In this document: in pieces, positions 43,553 to 51,974 of the stretch
Position numbering within the stretch: the stretch's first letter is position 1
Layout of the letters: every line of letters starts with the position of its first letter
Assembly: GCF_003481825.1 (NCBI RefSeq)
Contig: NZ_QULW01000003.1
Span: 767 to 64,766 of the forward strand
Direction: 5' to 3'
DNA length: 64,000 nucleotides
Source of the DNA: Clostridium sp. OM02-18AC
Lineage (GTDB): Bacteria > Bacillota > Clostridia > Lachnospirales > Lachnospiraceae
Made by a program: the position numbers and the translations under genes
The notes under the pieces: generated by a model
The model's input: only the letters and a program-made list of their open reading frames with translations
What the model was told of the DNA's origin: nothing
Databases searched by the model: none

Positions 43553-44818
43553 CTAACGGTTTGCAAGTTCTTCTGTGATATCCTCCCAGGTCACACCGCG
43601 CTCTGCCATGAGAACCATGACATGATACAGGAAATCAGAAATCTCGTATTTGATTTCTTCCGGGTCCGGGTTCTTGGCTGCAATGACGATCTCGGTCGCT
43701 TCTTCTCCGACTTTCTTTAAAATCTTGTCGATGCCTTTGTCAAACAGATAGTTGGTGTAAGAGCCTTCCTTTGGATGGATCTTACGGTCCTGAATGACAG
43801 AGAAGACATCCTCAAATACTTTCAATGGATTGGTTTCTTTGGTCTCTTTCTCAGCAAGTGTCTGGAAGAAACAGCTGCGGGAACCGGTATGGCAGGCTGC
43901 ACCGATTTGATGAACTTTCGCCAGAATCGTATCGTTGTCACAGTCTAAGTGCAGGGACTTTACATACTGGAAATGTCCGGAGGTCTCGCCCTTTAACCAC
44001 TGGCTCTTCCGGCTCCGGCTGTAGTAATGCATCTTGCCGGTGCGGAGTGTATCTGCGAAGGCCTGTTCATTCATATAAGCAAGCATCAGCACTTCGGAAG
44101 TCTTGAAATCCTGGACGATGACCGGAACCAGGCCGTCGGAATTGGTCTTAAAATCTTCCCAGGAAACACTGCTGCGCAGAATGTCTACCGTAATTCCAAG
44201 GCTGCCAAGTTCCTGCTTCTTCTCCATATAATTTCCATTTTCCGGAGCCAGGCTGGCGAGAACGATACCGGCAGCTGCGTCTGCTTTCAGCTCTTCTGCC
44301 AGTTTTGCGGTTTCATCCGCTGTGCTGACTACATAGTAGTGCATCTGCTCGTCCATCGTATGGATCACTTCCACAGCTTCCGGAAGAACGGCATCCTCCA
44401 GCAGTGCCATGGATGCGCCAAGCTGCGCGTACTCCGGGATCCGTTTTGTCTGGTCTTTCTGGTTTAAGCGGATAAAGATTTTTTCACTGCCGAAACGGTC
44501 TGCCGCTTCTTTGATCAGATCCACATTTTCTTCCGCAGATGCATCTAAAAATACGCCCTTCGCGCCTGCGTAGAGGTATTTCTTCACATCCTCCAGGCGT
44601 TTTACGCGTCCGCCTGCATAGATCGGAATGTCGATTGCCCTTGCCATTTTCCGGATCAGGCCAATGTTGTAATCGTGTTCCTCATCGTTTTTGGAACCAT
44701 CGACAAATACCAGACCGTCTGCGCCGTCATTCCCGGCAGCAGAGGCAAAAGAAAGCACTTCCGCTTCCTGTTTTCCATCGCAGCAAAGCTGCGCAAGTAA
44801 CCGTTTAAATTCTGCCAT
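43553..44818 (-). CDS. hisIE: HisF-like domain fused to HisI-HisE
   Basis: The 421-residue protein has three parts. Residues about 1-215 resemble a HisF/HisA barrel (DGADGLVFVDGSKND, DIPIYAGGRVKRLEDVKKYLYAGAKGVFLDAS) but lack the CLDV catalytic aspartate strand of HisF. Residues about 225-320 are PRA-cyclohydrolase HisI (MNEQAFADTLRTGKMHYYSRSR, HLDCDNDTILAKVHQIGAACHTGSRSCFF). Residues about 335-421 are PRA-pyrophosphohydrolase HisE (VGEEATEIVIAAKN). HisIE performs steps 2 and 3 of histidine synthesis. It is the last gene of the operon, 2 nt after hisA. The role of the N-terminal barrel is unclear. Confidence 0.93.
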   Translation of the reverse strand: MAEFKRLLAQLCCDGKQEAEVLSFASAAGNDGADGLVFVDGSKNDEEHDYNIGLIRKMARAIDIPIYAGGRVKRLEDVKKYLYAGAKGVFLDASAEENVDLIKEAADRFGSEKIFIRLNQKDQTKRIPEYAQLGASMALLEDAVLPEAVEVIHTMDEQMHYYVVSTADETAKLAEELKADAAAGIVLASLAPENGNYMEKKQELGSLGITVDILRSSVSWEDFKTNSDGLVPVIVQDFKTSEVLMLAYMNEQAFADTLRTGKMHYYSRSRKSQWLKGETSGHFQYVKSLHLDCDNDTILAKVHQIGAACHTGSRSCFFQTLAEKETKETNPLKVFEDVFSVIQDRKIHPKEGSYTNYLFDKGIDKILKKVGEEATEIVIAAKNPDPEEIKYEISDFLYHVMVLMAERGVTWEDITEELANR

Positions 44819-44820
44819 AG

Positions 44821-45546
44821 TTATTCTCCCTGTTCAAACCGCGCTACCGCATCCGGCAGGCTGATCTTTTTCTCATACAATGCTTTTCCAATGATGGCAC
44901 CCTTAATCTGGCTGTCATTTAAGCGGACCAGATCGTCCATACAGGAAACTCCGCCGGAGGCGATCACATCCAGTCCGGTCTGCTTAGTCAGAAGCTTTGT
45001 GTACTCGACATTCGGCCCGGTTAAGGTTCCATCTTTGGAAATATCGGTATAAACAATATGCTTTACCCCGAATTCTTTCATCTGCAGACAAAGATCCAAA
45101 GCGGAAAGACTGCTTACCTTTTCCCAGCCTTCCACTGCCACCATGCCGTTTTTGGCATCGACACCGGCTACGATCCGGTCAGCACCAAAGGTTTCAACCA
45201 GTTCTTTCATAAACTCCGGCCGCTCCACGGCACGCGTTCCAATGATGCAGCGGGTAATGCCGAGTTCCAGCATATTTTTCACTGCTTCCACGCTGCGGAT
45301 GCCTCCGCCCAGCTGAATCGGAACATCCACACTGGATACGATTGCACGGATCGCATCCTCATTTACGGAACGTCCTGCCAGTGCACCGTCCAGATCCACA
45401 ATGTGGAGAAAAGATGCACCCTGGCTGACCCACAATTTTGCCATATCAGCCGGTGTGTCGGAATAAACCTTTACATTATCAAATAATCCCTGTGTCAGAC
45501 GGACGCATTTGCCGCCCTTCATGTCAATTGCCGGATATAACTGCAT
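44821..45546 (-). CDS. hisA: ProFAR isomerase HisA
   Basis: About 241 residues, starting MQLYPAIDMKGGKCVRLTQG (catalytic Asp8), with PIQLGGGIRSVEAV and VYTDISKDGTLTGPN (second catalytic Asp). It isomerises ProFAR to PRFAR. The ATG at 45546 follows AAAGGAGAG; an upstream in-frame start would add 15 unrelated residues. Confidence 0.96.
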   Translation of the reverse strand: MQLYPAIDMKGGKCVRLTQGLFDNVKVYSDTPADMAKLWVSQGASFLHIVDLDGALAGRSVNEDAIRAIVSSVDVPIQLGGGIRSVEAVKNMLELGITRCIIGTRAVERPEFMKELVETFGADRIVAGVDAKNGMVAVEGWEKVSSLSALDLCLQMKEFGVKHIVYTDISKDGTLTGPNVEYTKLLTKQTGLDVIASGGVSCMDDLVRLNDSQIKGAIIGKALYEKKISLPDAVARFEQGE

Positions 45547-45608
45547 GGGAAATCTCTCCTTTTTATACGTTTTCTGTTGCCAGGCACACAAACGTGAACC
45601 CCAACCAC

Positions 45609-46196
45609 TTACAGCACACCCTTTGTCGACAAAACATCGGTGATCCGTGCGTCGTAGCGGGTTGCGTTGTCGAGTGCTTTTGCAAATGCCTTAAATGCAC
45701 CTTCAATAATATGGTGGTTATTGATTCCTTCGAGCTGCTTTACGTGCAGGTTCATCTGTGCACCGTAAGACACCGCATAGAAAAATTCCCGGATCATCTC
45801 CGTTTCCAGATCCCCGACTTTTTCCCGATCCAGCTTCAGGTCATAAACCAGATATGGTCTTCCGCAAAGATCCAGGGAGCAAAGAAGCAGTGCCTCATCC
45901 ATGGGCAGGATCATGGTTCCGTAACGGACAATGCCTTTTTTATCTCCTACGGCTTCTTTGATCGCATGTCCCAGCACAATACCGGTATCCTCGATCGTAT
46001 GATGGGTATCGACCTCCAGATCCCCGTCTACATGCAGGGTCAGGTCAAACAGACCATGTCTTGCAAATCCGTTTAACATGTGGTCAAAAAAGCCAATGCC
46101 TGTGTGAATATCCGCTTTTCCGGTTCCGTCCAGGTCCAGGGTCAGACGGATTTTCGTCTCTTTTGTGTTGCGTTCTATGGTCGCACAGCGTGCCAT
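45609..46196 (-). CDS. hisB: imidazoleglycerol-phosphate dehydratase HisB
   Basis: About 195 residues, monofunctional type, with the metal-binding motifs GFFDHMLNGFARH, DTHHTIEDTGIVLG and NNHHIIEGAFKAFAKAL. It dehydrates IGP to imidazole acetol phosphate. ATG at 46196 is 8 nt from AGGAGG; the GTG 6 nt upstream is too close to it. A 62-nt gap follows before hisA, where hisH is found in many relatives, but nothing is encoded there. Confidence 0.96.
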   Translation of the reverse strand: MARCATIERNTKETKIRLTLDLDGTGKADIHTGIGFFDHMLNGFARHGLFDLTLHVDGDLEVDTHHTIEDTGIVLGHAIKEAVGDKKGIVRYGTMILPMDEALLLCSLDLCGRPYLVYDLKLDREKVGDLETEMIREFFYAVSYGAQMNLHVKQLEGINNHHIIEGAFKAFAKALDNATRYDARITDVLSTKGVL

Positions 46197-46275
46197 GAGC
46201 ACTACCTCCTGTTCTTATTTGAATGACCGCCTCTTGGGTTTGCTGCTTTCCAAAAGACAATCATTTTCTTGTTTT

Positions 46276-47565
46276 TTACTCGAAGCGTACGCGGATGGAA
46301 TTTGCATGTGCAGTCAGATGCTCTGCCTCTGCAAAGGTTTCAATATCCTTATGAACCGGCTCCAGTGCTTCTTTGGAATAGTAGATGATGCTGGATTTTT
46401 TAATGAAATCGTCTACACTCAGCGGGGAGAAGAATTTTGCGGTTCCATTGGTCGGAAGGACATGGTTCGGACCTGCAAAATAATCGCCCAGCGGCTCGGA
46501 ACTGTACTCGCCCATAAAGATCGCGCCGGCATTCTGGATCTTGGTCATGACTTCAAACGGGTTCTTTGTCACGATTTCCAGATGCTCGGATGCAATGGCA
46601 TTTGCAGTTTCGATCGCGTCTTCCATGGAATCTGCTACCAGGATATAACCATAGTTCTCCAGGGATTTTTCCAGAATCGCTTTTCTGGAGAGTTTCTGAA
46701 CGAATGCCTCTGCCTCAGCAGAAACTTTTTCCGCCAGTTCCATGCTGGTGGTAACCAGGATTGCAGATGCCAGCTCGTCGTGCTCTGCCTGGGATAACAG
46801 GTCCGCTGCGACGTAGCGCGGATTTGCGGTTTCATCTGCAAGGACCAGAATCTCACTCGGTCCGGCGATGCTGTCGATGCTTACATGGCCATAGACCGCC
46901 TTCTTTGCCAATGCCACGAAAATGTTGCCCGGTCCGACAATCTTATTAACACGCGGAATGGATTTGGTTCCGAATGCCAGTGCTGCGATCGCCTGGGCAC
47001 CGCCGACTTTGTAGACTTCGGTAGCGCCTGCCAGATGTGCAGCGATCAGCGTAACCGGATTCACCTTGCCGTCTTTACCAGGTGGTGTTACCATCACGAT
47101 CTTCTCGACGCCGGCAACCTCAGCCGGGATAATGTTCATCAGTACGGAAGACGGATACGCTGCCTTGCCGCCCGGGACATAGACACCGACGCTGGAAAGT
47201 GCACTTACCTTCTGTCCGAGAATGGTTCCGTTCGGTTTACTGTCGAACCAGCTGTAACGCTTCTGTTTTTCGTGGTATTCGCGGATGTTTTTCATGGATT
47301 TTTTCATGACAGCCAGAAGATTCGGGTCTACCTGGGAAAGTGCCTCCTGGATTTCTGCCTGGGTCACACGGATGTTGTCTGCAGAGAGCTCTGCGCCGTC
47401 AAATTTTTTTGTATACTCGAACAGGGCTTCATCGCCTCTGGCGCGTACATCGTCCACGATCTCCTGGACGGTGCCCTCGTAAGCACTGTAATTGTTCGGG
47501 TCACGCTTTAATAAATCTGCAAGGATGTTAGCCCTGCTTTGTTCATCTAATTTTACAATTCTCAT
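46276..47565 (-). CDS. hisD: histidinol dehydrogenase HisD
   Basis: The 429-residue enzyme carries the family signatures VYVPGGKAAYPSSVLMNIIPAEVAGV, IDSIAGPSEILVLAD, LLSQAEHDELASAILV (catalytic Glu-His region) and the C-terminal SVDDFIKKSS. It performs the last two NAD-dependent oxidations. Lies 6 nt after hisG in the operon. Confidence 0.97.
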   Translation of the reverse strand: MRIVKLDEQSRANILADLLKRDPNNYSAYEGTVQEIVDDVRARGDEALFEYTKKFDGAELSADNIRVTQAEIQEALSQVDPNLLAVMKKSMKNIREYHEKQKRYSWFDSKPNGTILGQKVSALSSVGVYVPGGKAAYPSSVLMNIIPAEVAGVEKIVMVTPPGKDGKVNPVTLIAAHLAGATEVYKVGGAQAIAALAFGTKSIPRVNKIVGPGNIFVALAKKAVYGHVSIDSIAGPSEILVLADETANPRYVAADLLSQAEHDELASAILVTTSMELAEKVSAEAEAFVQKLSRKAILEKSLENYGYILVADSMEDAIETANAIASEHLEIVTKNPFEVMTKIQNAGAIFMGEYSSEPLGDYFAGPNHVLPTNGTAKFFSPLSVDDFIKKSSIIYYSKEALEPVHKDIETFAEAEHLTAHANSIRVRFE

Positions 47566-47571
47566 GATTGG

Positions 47572-48216
47572 TTATGCCTCCTGGATCAGATTCTTTAACT
47601 GCTGTATGATTTTGGTGATGCGCTCGTGCTCCCGCTTCATGCTGACCTGGTTTACCACCATGCGTGCAGAAAGCGGACAAACTTCTTCGAGGACCGTCAG
47701 ACCGTTTTCTCTTAAGGTAGAACCGGTTTCTACAATATCGACGATCACTTCGGAAAGTCCAACGATTGGAGCCAGCTCAATGGAGCCGTTCAGTTTGATA
47801 ATCTCCACAGTCTGATGCTTTTTATTATAGAAGTAATCTTTCGCAATCGCCGGGTATTTGGTGGCAACGCGGATCAGCTCGTGATGCTGCAAAAGCTCTT
47901 TGGCTGATTCCGGCCCGCACACGCACATGCGGCATTTGCCAAGCTTCAGGTCCAGAACCTCGTAAAGCTTTCTGCCTTCTTCCAGAATCGTATCCTTTCC
48001 AACGATACCGATATCGGCTGCTCCGTATTCCACATAGGTTGGAACATCGTTTGCTTTTGCGAGGAAGAACCGGTAGCCAAGTTCTTCGTTGGTAAAGATC
48101 AGCTTTCTCGTATCTTTGTCTTTCATTTCTTCACAGGTGATGCCGATCTTTTCGAAAAGATCGAGGGATTTATTAGCCAGCCTTCCTTTCGCCAGCGCAA
48201 AGGTAAGATATCTCAT
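47572..48216 (-). CDS. hisG: ATP phosphoribosyltransferase HisG, short form
   Basis: 214 residues, the short form that lacks the C-terminal regulatory domain (MRYLTFALAKGRLANKSLDLFEKIGI; AADIGIVGKDTI; IVETGSTLRENGL, the PRPP loop). Short HisG needs HisZ as regulatory partner, which is encoded directly upstream, 15 nt away. Catalyses the committed step of histidine synthesis. Confidence 0.97.
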   Translation of the reverse strand: MRYLTFALAKGRLANKSLDLFEKIGITCEEMKDKDTRKLIFTNEELGYRFFLAKANDVPTYVEYGAADIGIVGKDTILEEGRKLYEVLDLKLGKCRMCVCGPESAKELLQHHELIRVATKYPAIAKDYFYNKKHQTVEIIKLNGSIELAPIVGLSEVIVDIVETGSTLRENGLTVLEEVCPLSARMVVNQVSMKREHERITKIIQQLKNLIQEA

Positions 48217-48231
48217 AATTGCCAGTCTCCT

Positions 48232-49512
48232 TTAGTGAATGTAATCCCGGACGGTTTCCGTGTAAGTCTGATTTACCGATACACCGGTTTCGGTATCATA
48301 GACGGATGCGGTGCTTCCGTCATCCAAAAGGCTGATGAGCCGGTGCATCTGGAACCGCCTTGCGTAATCCAGATAAGCATCCATGCTTTCTGATTCGGCA
48401 CGCGGTGTCAGCTGCGCCGGAATGCCGGCATTGCGGAACTGGCAGGCAAGGCGGATTGCCTTATCTCTCGCTGCCGGGTCGTACAAAATGATGGTATCGT
48501 TCATTTTTACATCGATGCGGATCTTCTGGCGGGAAAGAGCCAGAAGAAGCTGGTCAGCCATAATGGCAAATCCGACTGCGGCAGCCTTTTTTCCAAACTG
48601 CTCTAACAGCTTGTCATACCGGCCTCCGGCAACGATGTACTCACCGGTTCCGTAGGTATATGCCTTAAAGATAATGCCGGTATAGTAGGAATATTTGCTC
48701 AGCATGCCAAGATCATAGGAAACATAATCGCCAAGACCATAGCTGTCTAAGATTTCCTGTACCTCTTCCAGACGTTTGATCGCATTAAGTGCCCGTTTAT
48801 TTGTTGTCATCGCTTTCGCGATCCGGATCTGATCAATATCTCCGAAGAGCTCCGGAAGCTTAAGAAAGAGTTTCTTTAAGTCTTCGCTCATGGTCTGCTC
48901 CGATAAGAGCTCCTCCACACCGAAGTAATTTTTATTCTCGATCAGGATCCGGAGTTTCTCCTGGGTCTCCTCATCCATTCCGGATTCCTCGACCAGTCCG
49001 CGGTAAAATTCCACCTGCCCCAGTTCCACCTGAAATTCCTTTAAACCAGTTTCCTTTAAGGCGTCAATGACCATGGCGATCATCTCTGCATCGGCATCGG
49101 AGGTATCATCTCCGATCAGCTCGGCTCCCGTCTGGGTGGATTCTTTTAAGCGACCCTGATAGCTGGTCCCATTGATAAAGGTAGGCCCAAGGTAACATAA
49201 GCGAAGCGGTTTTGTCTCATCCATATAATACTTTGCCACGCAGCGTGCAATGGGCGGTGTCATATCCGGACGAAGTACCAGAGTGTTGTTGTCGCGGTCA
49301 AAGAACTTGTACATTCCCTGGCTGCCTACGCTTCCGCGCTCCTTTTTGAAAATATCGAAGAACTCAAACACCGGTGTCTCAATGCTCTGATATCCGTAAA
49401 GCCCGAATACATGCTGGATCTTCTGCTCCACGGCAAGCTTTCTGGCACATTCCTCTGCGTAAATATCACGCACACCCTCGGGGGTATGCAGTAACTGGTT
49501 ATTCATGTTCAT
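48232..49512 (-). CDS. hisZ: HisZ, regulatory subunit of ATP phosphoribosyltransferase
   Basis: The 426-residue protein is a histidyl-tRNA-synthetase paralogue: TPEGVRDIYAEECARKLAVEQ, LRPDMTPPIARCVAKYY, YYTGIIFKAYTYGTGEYIVAGGRYDKL. It is found next to short hisG and ends with a poorly conserved region instead of a full anticodon domain, which favours HisZ over HisS. First gene of the operon; promoter about 57 nt upstream. Confidence 0.94.
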   Translation of the reverse strand: MNMNNQLLHTPEGVRDIYAEECARKLAVEQKIQHVFGLYGYQSIETPVFEFFDIFKKERGSVGSQGMYKFFDRDNNTLVLRPDMTPPIARCVAKYYMDETKPLRLCYLGPTFINGTSYQGRLKESTQTGAELIGDDTSDADAEMIAMVIDALKETGLKEFQVELGQVEFYRGLVEESGMDEETQEKLRILIENKNYFGVEELLSEQTMSEDLKKLFLKLPELFGDIDQIRIAKAMTTNKRALNAIKRLEEVQEILDSYGLGDYVSYDLGMLSKYSYYTGIIFKAYTYGTGEYIVAGGRYDKLLEQFGKKAAAVGFAIMADQLLLALSRQKIRIDVKMNDTIILYDPAARDKAIRLACQFRNAGIPAQLTPRAESESMDAYLDYARRFQMHRLISLLDDGSTASVYDTETGVSVNQTYTETVRDYIH

Positions 49513-49568
49513 AATCCCGCCTCCAATACTTTGCTATGGTAAAGCGCTAATTCGTTAACGTGATTCCA

Positions 49569-49597
49569 ATTATAGGAGAAAGTATCTGAATTGTCAA
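49569..49597 (-). promoter_or_regulatory. promoter of the his operon
   Basis: On the minus strand TTGACA (49597-49592), 17 nt, TATAAT (49574-49569): both boxes match consensus. The leader is only about 50 nt and shows no T-box or attenuator. The rest of the 370-nt divergent gap (49513-49882) is AT-rich and shows the hairpin described next. Confidence 0.85.
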
Positions 49598-49825
49598 TCA
49601 ATATCTTTCCACTGTTTTCATACATTTTACGACGTTTCCCAAAACACGTCAAATAGACTCCGGTTATGGCTAGTATTCCTCGTTTATTATTTATTAGTAT
49701 ATTTTATATATAATAGCTGTTGTATAAGCATATAGATATATGATACACTAACTTCGTGTTCACATAGAAAAATTATGCAGCTGTAAAAAATGAACAGTTG
49801 CGGATCTGCATCATTACAAGAAAAA

Positions 49826-49857
49826 CGTTACTGTTCACGTATGCGTGCCAGGTAACG
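49826..49857 (+). promoter_or_regulatory. leader hairpin before the PurF-like gene
   Basis: CGTTAC pairs with GTAACG, and inside CACG pairs with CGTG around loop TATG. In addition TGAACAGT at 49791-49798 is inverted as ACTGTTCA at 49830-49837, so two exclusive foldings are possible. It lies 25 nt before the ATG. This may be a regulatory leader; no known riboswitch class is recognised. Confidence 0.4.
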
Positions 49858-49882
49858 CAAAATTTGGAAGGAGTTTGAGACT

Positions 49883-51334
49883 ATGGGAGGCTTTTTCGGA
49901 GTTGTTTCCAAGCATGACTGTGTGATGGATCTGTTTTTTGGTACAGACTATCATTCTCACCTGGGTACCCGTCGCGGCGGCATGGCTGTATACGGAGAAT
50001 CCGGTTTTCAGAGAAGTATTCATAATATAGAAAATTCCCCGTTCCGCACGAAATTTGAGCGGGATGTAGAAGAACTGAAAGGAAATGCCGGAATCGGCTC
50101 GATTTCGGACAATGAACCGCAGCCATTGCTGATCCACTCTCATTTAGGAAGCTATGCGATCGTAACGGTCGGCAAAATCAATAATGAGGAAGAACTGATC
50201 CAACACGCTTTCCAGAACGGACATATCCATTTTATGGAAATGAGCGGCGGCCGGATCAATGCCACCGAACTGACGGCTGCGATCATCAACCAGAAACAAA
50301 GCCTGGTTGATGGCCTGCTCTACGCCCAGGATATGATCCAGGGTTCCATGACGATCTTGCTCCTTACGCCAGAAGGAATTTATGCTTCCCGCGACCGCTA
50401 TGGCCGTACCCCGCTGACCGTAGGCCAAAAAGAGGATGCCTGCTGTGTTTCCTTTGAAAGCTTTGCCTATATCAATCTGGGATATCATGACTGCTATGAA
50501 CTGGGACCTGGTGAGATTGTGCGGGTAACTGCAGACGGAGTTGAGCAGCTTTCTGCGCCAAGAAAGGAAATGAAGATTTGTTCCTTCTTATGGGTATATT
50601 ATGGCTACCCAACCTCCAGTTACGAAGGAATCAATGTGGAAGAAATGCGCTATCGCTGCGGGCAGATCTTGGCCGACCGGGATTTAGGCTGTGGCAGCTG
50701 TGAAAACTGTCCGGGGCACAAAAAAGAAACTATCCACCCGGATATCGTCGCAGGTGTTCCGGACTCCGGAATCGCCCATGCGATCGGTTATGCCAACGAA
50801 TCCGGTATCCCGTTTGCGAGACCGTTTATCAAATACACTCCTACCTGGCCGCGCTCCTTTATGCCGCAGAACCAGAGCCAGCGCAACCTGATCGCAAAAA
50901 TGAAGCTGATCCCGGTTGGTGCCCTGATCAAAGACCAGAGCCTGCTTCTGATCGACGATTCCATTGTCCGCGGTACACAGTTAGGTGAAACAACCGAATT
51001 TCTTTATGAGAGCGGTGCAAAAGAAGTACATATCCGCCCAGCCTGCCCGCCGCTCCTTTACGGATGCAAATACTTAAACTTCTCCCGCTCCAATTCCGAG
51101 TTAGACCTGATCACCCGCCGCATCATCCGTGACCGCGAAGGTGATGACGTATCTGCAGAAGTATTAGCTGATTACGCAAATCCGGACAGCAAAAACTATC
51201 AGGAAATGGTGGAGGAGATCCGTAAGCGCTTAAACTTCACGACTCTGAAATTCCACCGCCTGGACGATCTCGTCAAATCCATCGGACTTCCGAAAGAATG
51301 TTTGTGCACGTACTGCTGGGATGGGCAGGAGTAA
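49883..51334 (+). CDS. PurF-like protein with inactive glutaminase domain
   Basis: The 483-residue protein aligns by eye with amidophosphoribosyltransferase. The C-terminal PRTase half is intact: GVPDSGIAHAIGYANESGIPF and PRPP loop LLLIDDSIVRGTQ (about residue 355). The N-terminal half lacks every glutaminase hallmark: it begins MGGFFG instead of MCGIFG, the RYST region reads GSISDNEPQ, and the HNGN oxyanion segment reads TVGKINN. Cysteines in CGSCENCPGHKK, CPPLLYGC and CLCTYCWDG may hold an Fe-S cluster. It could use free ammonia, receive it from a partner, or be regulatory. AAGGAG precedes the ATG. It is divergent from the his operon, another PRPP-consuming pathway. Confidence 0.85.
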   Translation: MGGFFGVVSKHDCVMDLFFGTDYHSHLGTRRGGMAVYGESGFQRSIHNIENSPFRTKFERDVEELKGNAGIGSISDNEPQPLLIHSHLGSYAIVTVGKINNEEELIQHAFQNGHIHFMEMSGGRINATELTAAIINQKQSLVDGLLYAQDMIQGSMTILLLTPEGIYASRDRYGRTPLTVGQKEDACCVSFESFAYINLGYHDCYELGPGEIVRVTADGVEQLSAPRKEMKICSFLWVYYGYPTSSYEGINVEEMRYRCGQILADRDLGCGSCENCPGHKKETIHPDIVAGVPDSGIAHAIGYANESGIPFARPFIKYTPTWPRSFMPQNQSQRNLIAKMKLIPVGALIKDQSLLLIDDSIVRGTQLGETTEFLYESGAKEVHIRPACPPLLYGCKYLNFSRSNSELDLITRRIIRDREGDDVSAEVLADYANPDSKNYQEMVEEIRKRLNFTTLKFHRLDDLVKSIGLPKECLCTYCWDGQE

Positions 51335-51362
51335 ATATAACAATATCGCATGATAACAAACG

Positions 51363-51418
51363 AGGTGCGAAAGCTCCCGCAGCCGCCATGCATGGCAGCT
51401 GTGGAAGCTTTCGCACCT
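51363..51418. terminator. long hairpin between convergent genes
   Basis: AGGTGCGAAAGCT pairs with AGCTTTCGCACCT over 13 bp, with an inner stem GCCATGC/GCATGGC. Followed by TTTGATATTT on the plus strand and ATAAC-rich DNA on the other. It separates the PurF-like gene from recU and probably serves mainly the former. Confidence 0.65.
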
Positions 51419-51425
51419 TTGATAT

Positions 51426-51974
51426 TTACTGTGCTAAATTGTTATCGCGCTCATCCAGATCCTTCTGGATGGTTTCGAGATAGTGTACCAGAATATCGCG
51501 GCTTGCGTGAATCTGATAGCTTTTGTCGATTTCATCGTACGTAAAGCTTTTGCGGCCGCCCTCTTCCATGCGTTTCCAGAACTGCTCCAGATCACGGAAC
51601 GGGATGTAGTATAGTTCGTCTAACGCTGTAAAGTGCAGGATGATAAAGGCAATCCCGCCCTGCTGCTCAAATTCCTTCATGAAGCGGATCTGGTGCTCAT
51701 GAACGTTTTGAAGCGGAAAGGTTTTGACGGCACATTCCTTTGCGTCGAAGCAGACCGGAATTCCCTGCACGACTCCGATATAGTCGACCGTACTTTTCTG
51801 GTCGAAGTAGGCCAGCGTAATATGGCGGCTGGACTTGTCGATGCTGATCGGGGTGATCGGGGTTGGGATTTTCTGGATCAGGGCCAGCTTTTTCTCGCGA
51901 TAAACCTCATTGCTGTGATTGATCATGTCCTCCAGTGTGGAGCCGCGCAGACCACGGCTTTTCCAGGTGCCCAT
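51426..51974 (-). CDS. recU: Holliday junction resolvase RecU
   Basis: The 182-residue protein has the RecU nuclease core: STVDYIGVVQGIPVCFDAKEC (metal-binding D and E-x-K-like site) and HQIRFMKEFEQQGGIAFIILHF. RecU cleaves Holliday junctions in Firmicutes. It lies directly after the RluA-like gene with no gap (TAG-ATG). Confidence 0.93.
   Translation of the reverse strand: MGTWKSRGLRGSTLEDMINHSNEVYREKKLALIQKIPTPITPISIDKSSRHITLAYFDQKSTVDYIGVVQGIPVCFDAKECAVKTFPLQNVHEHQIRFMKEFEQQGGIAFIILHFTALDELYYIPFRDLEQFWKRMEEGGRKSFTYDEIDKSYQIHASRDILVHYLETIQKDLDERDNNLAQ

Noticed and set aside
49513..49570. T-box leader for the his operon
   Set aside because: The leader is only about 50 nt and has no T-box sequence or terminator.
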